This document shows positions 50,208 to 58,580 of a stretch of 64,000 nucleotides of DNA, one piece after another. Below the pieces are notes generated by a model. The model saw only the letters and a list, made by a program, of their open reading frames with translations, ran no database searches and had not been told where the DNA came from. The first letter of the stretch is position 1, and every line of letters begins with the position of its first letter. Origin of the DNA: RUG100 sp050953425. GTDB lineage: Bacteria; Bacillota; Clostridia; Peptostreptococcales; Anaerovoracaceae. The translations under genes and the position numbers were made by a program. The stretch is taken from contig JBMNMQ010000006.1 in assembly GCA_050953425.1 (NCBI GenBank), positions 124,001 through 188,000 on the forward strand, written 5' to 3'.

Positions 50208-51947
50208 TTATCTGGTTCGCTTGGAAACTCTGCTGCTCCACTTGCCGTAGATGGTTTTTTCGGTCGAATCCTTTTTGAAGGCTCTGACCTGGACGTAGTA
50301 TCTGGTCTTCTTCTTCAGCTTCGCGAAGGTGACCCTGCTGCTCTTTGTCGTTTTGACTTTGGCGGCTTTCATGCTCTTTCTCTTTGCGCAGCGGAACTGA
50401 TACCCGCTGACGCCGCTTGCTTTCTTTGCCCTGGCGGTGAGCTTTTTTCTGCCGGCTTTCAGGGAGGTTACTTTGCCTTTGCTGACACGGACTTTCGTCC
50501 ATTGTGCATACAGGGTGCGGTCGTTCTGAATGGCCGTCCTGGAGCTGACTTTGCTGCCGCCCTTCCTGGCGGTGTACCATCCCTTGAGAGCGTATTTGCT
50601 GCGCTGCACGGTCGGCAGTTTGCCGAGCGCGGCGCCGGCCGCCAGCTGCCGCACCTGCAGGCTGAGCTTTTTCCCGCCGTTGGGCGTGAAGGTGACGGTG
50701 CAGGGGACGGAAATGGTGCTGCTGACACCGGTACCCGAAGTGAAGAGGCTGTTGGTGATGGTCAGTGTGTGTTCGCTGGTATCGGTTTTGAACGGAGCAC
50801 CCGAAACGTTGAGACAGAAACTGTCGCCGTCCTGCACGACGCACCAGTAATAGTCAGTGTAGGTCTTGCCGCCCTGGGTATAGGTGCTGCTGTATTTTTC
50901 GGGCGATGCCGGTGCTTTGGCGCTGAAGGTCAGCTTGGTGCCGTCGATGGTCAACTCGGCGTTGGCCAGCCAGGCCGCGATGCCGTCGGGATCACCGGTC
51001 ACCTTGAGCGGATAGGAATAATAGCCGAGTTCGCCGTTCGGGAAATCGACGCGCAGAGGTTTGGTGCTCGCCAGCGTGATGCTGGTGTCAGTCGGAATCT
51101 GCAGAGTGCAGACATCATCGCTCTGGAGATAGTCATCGTTGTACATGTAAACGCGCAGTTTGTCGCTGCTGTCGGCCGACGTCACGGTGAATTTACTGCC
51201 TTCGGCAGAAGCGGAGTAGCCGCTGCCTTCCGGGAAAGCGTTATTCAGCGCTTCGGCGATATTTTTTGCCAGTGCGGCGGTGTCCATCTTGTAGAACATG
51301 TGAGCGTGGCTGCTGACGGTATAGGCGTCACCGAATCCTTTGCCGGCCGTGATCGGCACCACGGCGTTCTTGCCTTCGTCGCGCACTTTGTAGACGACGA
51401 AGTGGTACATCGAGCGCACATTGGCCGGATGCGTGACTTCTGTGGTGATGCGGCTGGTATCCTGGCCGGTCTGATGGTCGAAGGTGACGCCGTTGGGGAT
51501 AAATGTCGGTTCCACCGACACGGTCGCATCGCCGGCGGCACCGGTAAAGGAGAGCCCCTTCAGTGTGCCGGAGGCCCGGAACATACCGGCGTAGATGGCG
51601 GTGAACACCTTGGAGGTGTCGGTCGGGCTCTTCTGACAGTTGCCGATATCAATTGTCAGTGTCTTGCCGCTGCAGAAGTAGGTGCTGGGACGATAATACT
51701 CGTCGCTGGCGATGCTTCGGCCGGCAATCATGATATTGCAGCTCGGGCTGCTGCCGTAGATGCTGTTGTTCAGGGCGCTCTCGTCTGCGATGTTAACGTT
51801 CTGATCAAAGGTCAGCGTCAGCGTTACATGCTGATCGTATTCGGGATCTGCGGTGCCGCTGTAGGTCGCCAGCCGGTAGCCGGTGTTGGTGTTTTCCGCG
51901 GCCCGGACCGACTGCGGCTGCATCCAGGCAAAGCACGTCAGCAGCAT
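50208..51947 (-). CDS. Secreted InlB-repeat / basic fn3-like surface protein (5' end interrupted by a stop codon)
   Basis: A 579-residue open part of an exported protein. From the first in-frame ATG after an amber codon it reads MLLTCFAWMQPQSVRAAEN, only the back half of a signal peptide. The body (residues 20-400) is a beta-rich region of unknown family. An InlB/Listeria-Bacteroides-type repeat (about 425-485: LQVRQLAAGAALGKLPTV, KGWYTARKGGSKVS, RTLYAQW) precedes a basic fn3-like domain ending WSSRVSKRTR. The natural start seems to be 52004. The palindrome-type promoter (site c) lies upstream. Confidence 0.78.
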   Translation of the reverse strand: MLLTCFAWMQPQSVRAAENTNTGYRLATYSGTADPEYDQHVTLTLTFDQNVNIADESALNNSIYGSSPSCNIMIAGRSIASDEYYRPSTYFCSGKTLTIDIGNCQKSPTDTSKVFTAIYAGMFRASGTLKGLSFTGAAGDATVSVEPTFIPNGVTFDHQTGQDTSRITTEVTHPANVRSMYHFVVYKVRDEGKNAVVPITAGKGFGDAYTVSSHAHMFYKMDTAALAKNIAEALNNAFPEGSGYSASAEGSKFTVTSADSSDKLRVYMYNDDYLQSDDVCTLQIPTDTSITLASTKPLRVDFPNGELGYYSYPLKVTGDPDGIAAWLANAELTIDGTKLTFSAKAPASPEKYSSTYTQGGKTYTDYYWCVVQDGDSFCLNVSGAPFKTDTSEHTLTITNSLFTSGTGVSSTISVPCTVTFTPNGGKKLSLQVRQLAAGAALGKLPTVQRSKYALKGWYTARKGGSKVSSRTAIQNDRTLYAQWTKVRVSKGKVTSLKAGRKKLTARAKKASGVSGYQFRCAKRKSMKAAKVKTTKSSRVTFAKLKKKTRYYVQVRAFKKDSTEKTIYGKWSSRVSKRTR

Positions 51948-52004
51948 GGCGATGACAGCCAGCTACGCGACTGCCGTGTGTCGACGTATCCTTGACATAT
52001 ACAT
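51948..52004 (-). other. Original 5' end of the InlB-type gene with in-frame TAG
   Basis: From the ATG at 52004 (AGAGGAG 10 bp upstream) the frame reads MYMSRIRRHTAVA, then TAG (51965-51963), then LAVIAMLLTCFAWMQ, in phase with the long frame. Together these make a textbook signal peptide with one nonsense codon at position 14. Confidence 0.8.
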
Positions 52005-52048
52005 GGTGTTGAGACTCCTCTCTTTTTCAAAATATAAGTACCTTCTCT

Positions 52049-52091
52049 ATTTTAGCATCGCCTCGGAGCAAAATCTGTTGTTTGAGCAACA
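52049..52091 (-). promoter_or_regulatory. Class-II activator-type promoter, palindrome site c
   Basis: On the minus strand TGTTGCTCAAACAACA (52091-52076) lies 22 bp before the -10 TAAAAT (52054-52049). The centre is 41.5 bp from the predicted start at 52042. It differs from site b at one position. It drives the 50.2-kb surface-protein gene. Confidence 0.68.
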
Positions 52092-52325
52092 ACAATAATG
52101 GTTTTTACAAGCGGCGGCTGTGTCCGGCGGCGAACCGGGCCCGGCACCGGCTGATCGGCTGACAAAACGGCCGAAATCCGCGTTTGAGAAGGCAGGTGCA
52201 TGCCGATGATGCAGATCGGCGGCCATGCGGGGAGAGAAACAGCGGGCGGCGGTTTTGGCACGACTGTTTTCTTCCGCATGCTGCAGAGATTTTTGCGGAG
52301 AAAGAATTGCACAAATTGCCGATTT

Positions 52326-52368
52326 TGTTGTTATTCCAACAGAACAGACCGAACACAGGGTTTATAAT
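52326..52368 (+). promoter_or_regulatory. Class-II activator-type promoter, palindrome site d
   Basis: TGTTGTTATTCCAACA (52326-52341) lies 22 bp before a perfect -10 TATAAT (52363-52368); the centre is at -41.5 from the predicted start at 52375. No -35 consensus. It drives the lipoprotein operon at 52.5-57.5 kb. Apart from sites c and d, the gap 52005-52491 holds no gene. Confidence 0.68.
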
Positions 52369-52491
52369 GATAAAGATGCCTGTTGAGCGCAGCCATGCGG
52401 CGGCGTCGTACGGGTGAAATTTTTCTCGAATGCTGTGAGTGAAACGTATTGCGGAGGAGATATATCGCGGAAGAAAACTCCGTGCGCAGAA

Positions 52492-53331
52492 ATGATGAGA
52501 GAGAAGCGAACAGGGAAAAGAAAGGGCGGTCTGCTGCGGCGTGCCGAGTGCGCGGTGCCGGCACTGCTTGTTTTTGTTTTTTTGTGCCTGCTGACCGGCT
52601 GCGGCGGTCGGGTGGACAGTGCCAAATCGCCGCGTCTGCAGACGATTTCGCTGCACGCTTATAACGAGGGCAGCATTGATCGGCAGTACGTCGAGGCGAT
52701 CTGCACCTTTGACAAAGAAATCCGCCTCGAGAAAAAGCCGCTGAAGAATATGAAGATCACAATCGCCGACAAGCAGATGGAGAACATCAGGGCGAAGAAA
52801 AAGAGCGCCCGGGTTCTGGTGCTGAAGATTCCGGTGCAGGCGATTCACCGCGGCAATCTGAAGATCAAGGAAGAAAAAGAAGGAAAGGGCTATCCGGGTC
52901 TGCGCGATGCTTCCGGGAAATATCGCGTACAGACCTTTACCGCAGACATCCTGATCCCTTCCGGCGTCAGTCTGCATACTGTCTCCGCGCGATCCGACGG
53001 AGTTCTGACCACGCAGGTCAGGGGCACCTGGAAGATTCGCAACATCACTTGGCTGCGCTTTACCGACAGCGGCGAGACGGTAGAGAGCCGGATCATCTAT
53101 GACAGTGAGATTTTCAACGGCGCCGTCGCGCTGCACGGACATGATTTTCTCACCAGCGATACGACGATGATTGCCGCCGACGCGGCCAGGACGCTGACGC
53201 GGCATTTCGGCGACCGCTATACGTTCCGCAGCCGGGGAGACCGGGTCATTGCCCGGAAGAAACACGGCAGCGGAAAACTGTCGCTGACGGTGTACCGCTA
53301 TCGGCATATTAATCAGGAAGGAGGAAAATAA
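52492..53331 (+). CDS. Lipoprotein of unknown function, first gene of surface/ABC operon
   Basis: About 279 residues with no family that I recognise. A basic N-terminus (MMREKRTGKRKGGLLRR) leads into ALLVFVFLCLLTGCGG, a clear lipobox, so it should be lipid-anchored outside. The mature part is beta-rich with many Lys; the C-terminus looks like a small alpha/beta fold (DTTMIAADAARTLTRHFGDRY). The start is uncertain: the ATG at 52492 lacks a ribosome site, while GGAGGA near 52452 sits before in-frame sequence without ATG. Followed 6 bp later by the anchored Cys-rich gene. Confidence 0.72.
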   Translation: MMREKRTGKRKGGLLRRAECAVPALLVFVFLCLLTGCGGRVDSAKSPRLQTISLHAYNEGSIDRQYVEAICTFDKEIRLEKKPLKNMKITIADKQMENIRAKKKSARVLVLKIPVQAIHRGNLKIKEEKEGKGYPGLRDASGKYRVQTFTADILIPSGVSLHTVSARSDGVLTTQVRGTWKIRNITWLRFTDSGETVESRIIYDSEIFNGAVALHGHDFLTSDTTMIAADAARTLTRHFGDRYTFRSRGDRVIARKKHGSGKLSLTVYRYRHINQEGGK

Positions 53332-53337
53332 CAGATC

Positions 53338-54576
53338 ATGAACGGCATTTTGATCCGACGAGTGCTGCACGGCGCTGTTCTGCTCCTGCTGGCACTTGCC
53401 ATTGTGCTCTCTGCCGGTATGCCGGCACAGGCCTATTTTCACCGCGGAGACGTAGACGTCAGTCTGGGGCGGAGTTCCGTCGCGATTCGTCAGGGCGGCA
53501 GCGAGACCGTCAGCGTCAGCTTTTCTCCATCGTCCGATCGACAGCTGCCGGGCTGCGGCATGGCCGAATGCCCGCAGACCTGCGGCGAAAAAGAATGCTT
53601 GAACGATGATAATCAGTGCACGTGTGCCGGCACCATCTATCATACCTATTACGCTTCCGCGAAAGTGACCTCGAGCAACACCTCTGTCGCCAGTGCGCGC
53701 TATCGGCACGGCGGTCTGCAGATTCGCGGCATTTCCGCCGGCACCGCGACGATTACTGTGACTGCTTCGCTGCGGCAGTATGATTCAACATCAAAGACGC
53801 TGCGTGTGCGGGTCACGGGAGCCGCGAAGAAATCGCGCAGCGGCAGCAGCGGCGGCAGCGCGTCTTCGGTCGGCCGGACGGCGAAAAACGATACCGCCAC
53901 GGCGGTAAGAAAGTCGACAGCAGCCGGTCAGAGCAAGCCAAAGACAAAGGCGGAGAAAAAAGCGGCGGCTAAGAAAAAAGCAAAACAGAGCGAGAAGAAG
54001 ATCCGCAGCCGCAAGGGAATCGTCTATACGGAGGACATCATCGATTATGCGAACGGGAGCGATCTCTTCCGCAAGATCAAAGGGAAAAAAGAGTATGCGC
54101 TGTTTCAGAAAAAAGGCAGCGGCGAAAATGTACTCTACTCCTGGGAATTTGACGGCCGTGAGCTGGAGAACACGCACGATGTCAACATGACCCTTTCGCT
54201 CAGCGATACCGCCGGGAAAAAGATCCGCAAGGCTGCGCACGGAAAGGAAACGGTGTATCTGCACTTTACGGAGCAGAAAGAGTTCCCCGGCCCCGCCCGG
54301 CTCTATATCAATATGAAGAATTACTGCCGCAGCGGCGATAAGCTTTATCTCTACCGCTACGATGACAGCAGCGGCAAAGCGGTGCCGATGAAGGACACCT
54401 GCACGGTCAAAGACGATTATCTGAACCGCACCTTCACCCGCGGCGGCACGTATCTTCTGACACGCCAGGAGATCCCGGCACATCCGCATGCACTGCCGAT
54501 TGCCGCCGGCATCGCCGTCGCGGCAGGTGCCGTCGCGGTGATCATTTCTGCCGCGCGCAGGAGGAAAGAGTTATGA
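53338..54576 (+). CDS. Membrane-anchored Cys-motif / Ig-like surface protein
   Basis: A 412-residue exported protein. The signal peptide (about residues 1-32) ends AGMPAQA. An Ig-like BIG2-type domain (VTSSNTSVASARYRHGG, GISAGTATITVTASL) carries the cluster C-GMAE-C-PQT-C-GEKE-C-x6-C-T-C at about residues 73-95, with the same spacings as the 40.9-kb protein after the first Cys. A very Lys/Ala-rich linker (about 170-225) precedes a beta-sandwich-like domain (YALFQKKG, VLYSWEFDG, LYLYRYDDSSGKAVPM), and a C-terminal membrane helix ends RRRKEL. It overlaps the ABC ATPase gene by 4 bp (ATGA). Confidence 0.78.
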   Translation: MNGILIRRVLHGAVLLLLALAIVLSAGMPAQAYFHRGDVDVSLGRSSVAIRQGGSETVSVSFSPSSDRQLPGCGMAECPQTCGEKECLNDDNQCTCAGTIYHTYYASAKVTSSNTSVASARYRHGGLQIRGISAGTATITVTASLRQYDSTSKTLRVRVTGAAKKSRSGSSGGSASSVGRTAKNDTATAVRKSTAAGQSKPKTKAEKKAAAKKKAKQSEKKIRSRKGIVYTEDIIDYANGSDLFRKIKGKKEYALFQKKGSGENVLYSWEFDGRELENTHDVNMTLSLSDTAGKKIRKAAHGKETVYLHFTEQKEFPGPARLYINMKNYCRSGDKLYLYRYDDSSGKAVPMKDTCTVKDDYLNRTFTRGGTYLLTRQEIPAHPHALPIAAGIAVAAGAVAVIISAARRRKEL

Positions 54577-55298
54577 TTGCGATCCGGGACCTGAAAAAAT
54601 CATTCGGCCGCGGCGCGCCGGTGCTGCACGACGTTTCCGTCAACATCGCCGACGGCACCATCTACGGATTGACCGGCTACAACGGCGCCGGCAAGACGAC
54701 GCTGCTGAAGCTGCTCTGCGGCATCTACCGCCCGCAGGCAGGAACGATTCGTATCGACGATGCCGAAGTCTATGAAAACCCGGCGGTCAAGCGGAAGATG
54801 TTCATGATGACGGAAGAGCTGTTTATCCTGCCGCAGGCGACGCTGCCGCGGATGGAATCCTTTTACCGCGGCTACTATCCGACCTGGGACAGCGGCGTCT
54901 ACACCCGCCTGATGCGCTATTTCAATCTGCCGGCGAACCGCAGCATCAACGAGTTTTCCAAAGGCATGCAGCGGCAGACCGGCCTGATGACGGCGTTCGC
55001 GTCCGGGGCGACCTATCTGCTGCTCGACGAGGCGTTCGACGGTCTTGATCTCGGCATCCGCCGCACGATGCGTCAGCTGCTGCGCGAGTACGTGAAGGCC
55101 CGCAGCGCGACGGTCATTCTCACTTCGCACAATCTGGTGGAGCTGGAGCAGTGTGTGACGCGCTTTGGCATGATCGATGACGGCAGTCTGCGCTGGGACA
55201 TGTCGGTCGAGGAACTGCGCCGCAGCGGCCGCACACTGGAGGAGTTTTTTCTGGACAGGAAAGAGACGAACTACGATGAACCGAGCAATATCTTCTGA
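54573..55298 (+). CDS. ABC transporter ATP-binding protein
   Basis: A 241-residue ABC ATPase. GLTGYNGAGKTTLLKLLCG is Walker A, and YLLLDEAFDGLDLG is Walker B with D-loop. The signature is degenerate (NEFSKGMQRQTGLMTAF instead of LSGGQ). VILTSHNLVELEQCV holds the switch His. It resembles YtrB/EcsA-like exporter ATPases rather than importers. It overlaps both neighbours (4 bp with the anchored protein, 23 bp with the permease), so the three are surely co-translated. Confidence 0.9.
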   Translation: MIAIRDLKKSFGRGAPVLHDVSVNIADGTIYGLTGYNGAGKTTLLKLLCGIYRPQAGTIRIDDAEVYENPAVKRKMFMMTEELFILPQATLPRMESFYRGYYPTWDSGVYTRLMRYFNLPANRSINEFSKGMQRQTGLMTAFASGATYLLLDEAFDGLDLGIRRTMRQLLREYVKARSATVILTSHNLVELEQCVTRFGMIDDGSLRWDMSVEELRRSGRTLEEFFLDRKETNYDEPSNIF

Positions 55299-57480
55299 GC
55301 AAACCCTTTTTCGGCACGACCTGCGCCAAGTGCTGCGGCGCCATCTCGGCCTGCTGATCGTCGGGGCAGCTGCCTTTCTGATCCTGATCCCTTTTGCCAC
55401 GGCCTGTCTGCCCGGCGATTCGATTTTTCAGGTCGAAACCACGCATGCGCAGCTGCGTTTTCGCCTGATCAGCGAGCGCTTTGTGATTCCGGTCTACTGC
55501 TGTACGATTTTCTTCGCCGCGGCAGCCGGCCTGTCGCTCTTCGGCTTTCTGCTGAAAAAGCGCGAAACGACGTTTTATTTTTCCGTCGGCCTGACGCGGG
55601 GGAAGCTGATGCTGTCCCGCTTTCTCGTCGGCATTCTCAGCCTGGTGCTGGTCACCTATATGCCGATGTTTGTTTCGCTGCTGGTCAACCGGATCGCGCT
55701 GGGCAGCTACACCGAAGGGATCTTTGCCAACTGTCTTTTCTGCTCCACCGGGCTCTTCCTGCAGGGCCTGATCGTGTTTCTCTGCAGCGTCATCGCCTGC
55801 ATGCTGGCCGGCACCGGCGCGGAAGCGTTCCTCTTTGATCTGCTCTTCCTCGGCGGGCCGACGGCGCTGCTCTATTGCTGCGACCGGCTGACGGTGCGGA
55901 TGCTCTGGGGCAGCCCCTACGGCGCCGTCAATTATTCCGGAACAACGACGATTGCCGCCGGTCTGATGAAGCGCTTTGCTGCCGGCAATCCGCTGCTGTT
56001 TTTCTATCACGATCTGAAGAAGTATTCGGTGTTCTGGCGGGCGCTGGGCCGGGACCGGGCTGACGACTTTTCCCCGCTCATTCTCCTCGGCTGGGCGCTG
56101 GCCGCCGTTGTCCTCGCGGCGCTGGCGTATCTGGCGATGCGGCGGCGTCACGCCGAACAGGCGGAACTGTCCGGGCAGAACCGGGTGCCGCTGCTGGTGC
56201 TCTTTCTGCTCAGCGGCTTCTGCGTGTTTTCCGTGGTCTTTGTGCTGTTTGTCAACAACAGCACCGCGGTGGCCGCTCTGCTCTCGGTGCTGGCGGTCAT
56301 TCTGCTGATGCTGCTGTGGAATCTCGGTCTGATCCGCACCGGCGTCCGCTGGCCGCAGCGTCTGATGCGGGTACTCGCGGAATCAGCGCTGGTGGTCGGC
56401 GTCGTGGCCGTGTTCGTGCTGGCCGGCAATGGCATCATCGGCCGGCTGCCGGCGGAGAACGAGATCAGCTCGGTGCAGATGACCTACACCGGCACGCCGG
56501 CTCTGGCCGCTTCGAATGCGACGGGCAGCAGCACCGGCACGGCTTACTACCTGGAATCACAGAACCGCTACCGGCGCCGCGCCGATGTCCGCACGGTGCG
56601 CTCGATCAACGCCGATCTGGTCCATATGGGGCGGGCGAAGATGCGGATGTCGAAGGAGGATTTCGGCCGTACGGTGGTGCCCTATGACGTGCAGTTCACC
56701 TATGTGCTGAAGGACGGCCGCATCGTCAAGCGCTACTACGACCGTGCCTCGCTGTCGATTCTCGAAAAGATGACCGGAATGGATGACAGTCCCGCCATTC
56801 GCGCGCGGCAGCAGTCGCTGCTGAAGGGCAATCTGGACGGTAGCGAAGTGAACTGGACACAGGAAGCGTATCAGTCCGGCACCATCTACCTCTCCAACAC
56901 CTGGCTCGACAATCCCTATCAGCTCAATCTCTCCGGCAAGAGCCGGCAGGAATTGCTGCAGGCGCTCGCAGAGGACGTCTCTGCGCAGAGCATCGAGGAC
57001 CGCTACTTCCCCGATGAGGATGCTGTCGGCCTGCTCTTCTTCACCCTCGAGGGAGAGGACGACCTGACGACGTTCTCCTGGCACGTCGGCTGCGCGCCCG
57101 TCTTCCTGACCAGAGAGTACCGGCATACCCTGGCCTTCCTCAGCAAACACCATTTCCGCCGCTGTCTGCAGCAGAACGAGCAGGTGGAGGGCGTTTATCT
57201 GCAGGAATACAACCCGTATTCCGGCATCAACGGCCGGGCAACGCCGCTGTCCAATATCTTCCTGCTCTATCAGGGCGACAGCACCAATGATTTTCTGGTG
57301 CAGACCGACTTCGGCAAAAAGCAGATGATCACGAATCCGCGCCGGCTGCGCAAGATCGTGCCCAATCTGCGCAGCACCTACTGCATGACGCGCGAGGGAT
57401 GCCTGGCCGCGGTTAAACTGGAGGGATACGATATGTACGTCTACAAATATCTGCCGGGCAGTCTCAGCGATTATCAGTAG
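55276..57480 (+). CDS. Large ABC transporter permease with extracytoplasmic domain
   Basis: A 734-residue membrane protein (MNRAISSEQTLFRHDL). Residues 25-45 and about 70-430 contain roughly 10-12 hydrophobic helices (e.g. VIPVYCCTIFFAAAAGLSLFG, LVVGVVAVFVLAGNGIIG). Residues 445-734 are soluble and mixed alpha/beta, probably outside. KKRETTFYFSVGLTRGKLMLSR is typical of exporter-type permeases that pair with YtrB-like ATPases. It would form the transport complex with the preceding ATPase. Substrate unknown; a link to surface-protein handling is inferred from context only. Confidence 0.82.
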   Translation: MNRAISSEQTLFRHDLRQVLRRHLGLLIVGAAAFLILIPFATACLPGDSIFQVETTHAQLRFRLISERFVIPVYCCTIFFAAAAGLSLFGFLLKKRETTFYFSVGLTRGKLMLSRFLVGILSLVLVTYMPMFVSLLVNRIALGSYTEGIFANCLFCSTGLFLQGLIVFLCSVIACMLAGTGAEAFLFDLLFLGGPTALLYCCDRLTVRMLWGSPYGAVNYSGTTTIAAGLMKRFAAGNPLLFFYHDLKKYSVFWRALGRDRADDFSPLILLGWALAAVVLAALAYLAMRRRHAEQAELSGQNRVPLLVLFLLSGFCVFSVVFVLFVNNSTAVAALLSVLAVILLMLLWNLGLIRTGVRWPQRLMRVLAESALVVGVVAVFVLAGNGIIGRLPAENEISSVQMTYTGTPALAASNATGSSTGTAYYLESQNRYRRRADVRTVRSINADLVHMGRAKMRMSKEDFGRTVVPYDVQFTYVLKDGRIVKRYYDRASLSILEKMTGMDDSPAIRARQQSLLKGNLDGSEVNWTQEAYQSGTIYLSNTWLDNPYQLNLSGKSRQELLQALAEDVSAQSIEDRYFPDEDAVGLLFFTLEGEDDLTTFSWHVGCAPVFLTREYRHTLAFLSKHHFRRCLQQNEQVEGVYLQEYNPYSGINGRATPLSNIFLLYQGDSTNDFLVQTDFGKKQMITNPRRLRKIVPNLRSTYCMTREGCLAAVKLEGYDMYVYKYLPGSLSDYQ

Positions 57481-57621
57481 CGCGGCGGACCGCAGCGATT
57501 GCAGCGGCTGCGTGCCGAGCGATCAGTGATACCTTCTGCGGGCGGTGCGTCGAGCGGCTCGCGCTTCGGAACTCTGCGGCCGGCGGTTCCGCGCGGGCGG
57601 CTCACAGACAGCAGGCAGACT

Positions 57622-57649
57622 GAAAAGAGAGCCCTGCGGCTCTCTTTTC
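57622..57649. terminator. Bidirectional intrinsic terminator
   Basis: GAAAAGAGAGCC (57622-57633), a 4-nt loop, GGCTCTCTTTTC (57638-57649): a perfect stem with A and T flanks. It separates the permease operon from the convergent AIM24-family gene. Confidence 0.85.
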
Positions 57650-57725
57650 GAAGAGTTTGGCCGTTTCCGGCGCCCGGCCGGAAAACAAGGCCTGAAAATA
57701 ATGCGTTCTGGCAGAGAAATAGATA

Positions 57726-58400
57726 TTATTTTTTGATGATAAACGGATTCAGGGCTGTGGCCACCGCCTCGATCGGGATCGTCTGCATGGCGACTTTTCC
57801 GGGGCCGGTAACGACGGTGTTGAAGAGACCCTCGCCGCCGAAGAACATGTTCTTCATGCCCTTGACGGCTACGATATCGATCGTGCAGGTGGCGCTCATG
57901 TAGGCGAGATATCCGGTATCGCAGATCAGCTGCTCGCCGGCGCCCAGTTCGTATTCGACGGTGGCGCCGTCGATCTCCAGAAAGGCTGTGCCGTTTCCCT
58001 CCAGTTTCTGCATGATAAAACCCTCGCCGCCGAAGAGGCTGGAGGCCACCTTCTTGCGGAAGAAAATGGAGAGTTCAACGCTGGATTCGCTGGCCAGGAA
58101 GGCGCGCTTCTGCGCGACGATCGGGCCGTTGCTGAGATCGAGCGGTACGATGGAGCCGGGAAAGCTGGAAGCAAACGCGATTTCGCCCGGGCCGCCCTGC
58201 GCCGTGTACTTGTTCTGGAAGATGCTGTCTCCGGACAGCATGCGGCCGAGTGATTTGCCGAGACCGCCGGTTCCCTGCGTCTCCATCTTCATGGACGGGG
58301 ACATCCAGGCCATGGCTCCTTTTTCCGTGATCATCGCTTCGCCGGGTTCCAGTGAGCAGATCACCACCGGGAGCTGATCCCCTTCGATTCTGTACTGCAT
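57726..58400 (-). CDS. AIM24 / TIGR00266 family protein
   Basis: A 224-residue protein of the AIM24/TIGR00266 family, a trimeric beta-fold of unknown function. Family segments are CSLEPGEAMITEKGAMAWMS, GPGEIAFASSFPGSIVPLDL, SSLFGGEGFIMQKLEGNGTAFLEIDG, GEQLICDTGYLAYM, and NMFFGGEGLFNTVVTGPGKV with MQTIPIEAVA at the end. The ATG at 58400 follows AAGGAGG. It stands alone. Confidence 0.9.
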   Translation of the reverse strand: MQYRIEGDQLPVVICSLEPGEAMITEKGAMAWMSPSMKMETQGTGGLGKSLGRMLSGDSIFQNKYTAQGGPGEIAFASSFPGSIVPLDLSNGPIVAQKRAFLASESSVELSIFFRKKVASSLFGGEGFIMQKLEGNGTAFLEIDGATVEYELGAGEQLICDTGYLAYMSATCTIDIVAVKGMKNMFFGGEGLFNTVVTGPGKVAMQTIPIEAVATALNPFIIKK

Positions 58401-58580
58401 GTTTCCTCCTTTTTTGTTAACCAAGATGCAGTGCGGCGTGACGCCCGCACCGTTTACCCCTACATTTTACCATACTTTGTAAAGAAATGACAACGAAGAG
58501 GGTGCTGCCGGCGGCATTTTACCTGTCGTTAACAATGCCGTGCACGGCGTGCGGGGCGGGGGTGCGCAAGAATGCACGCT

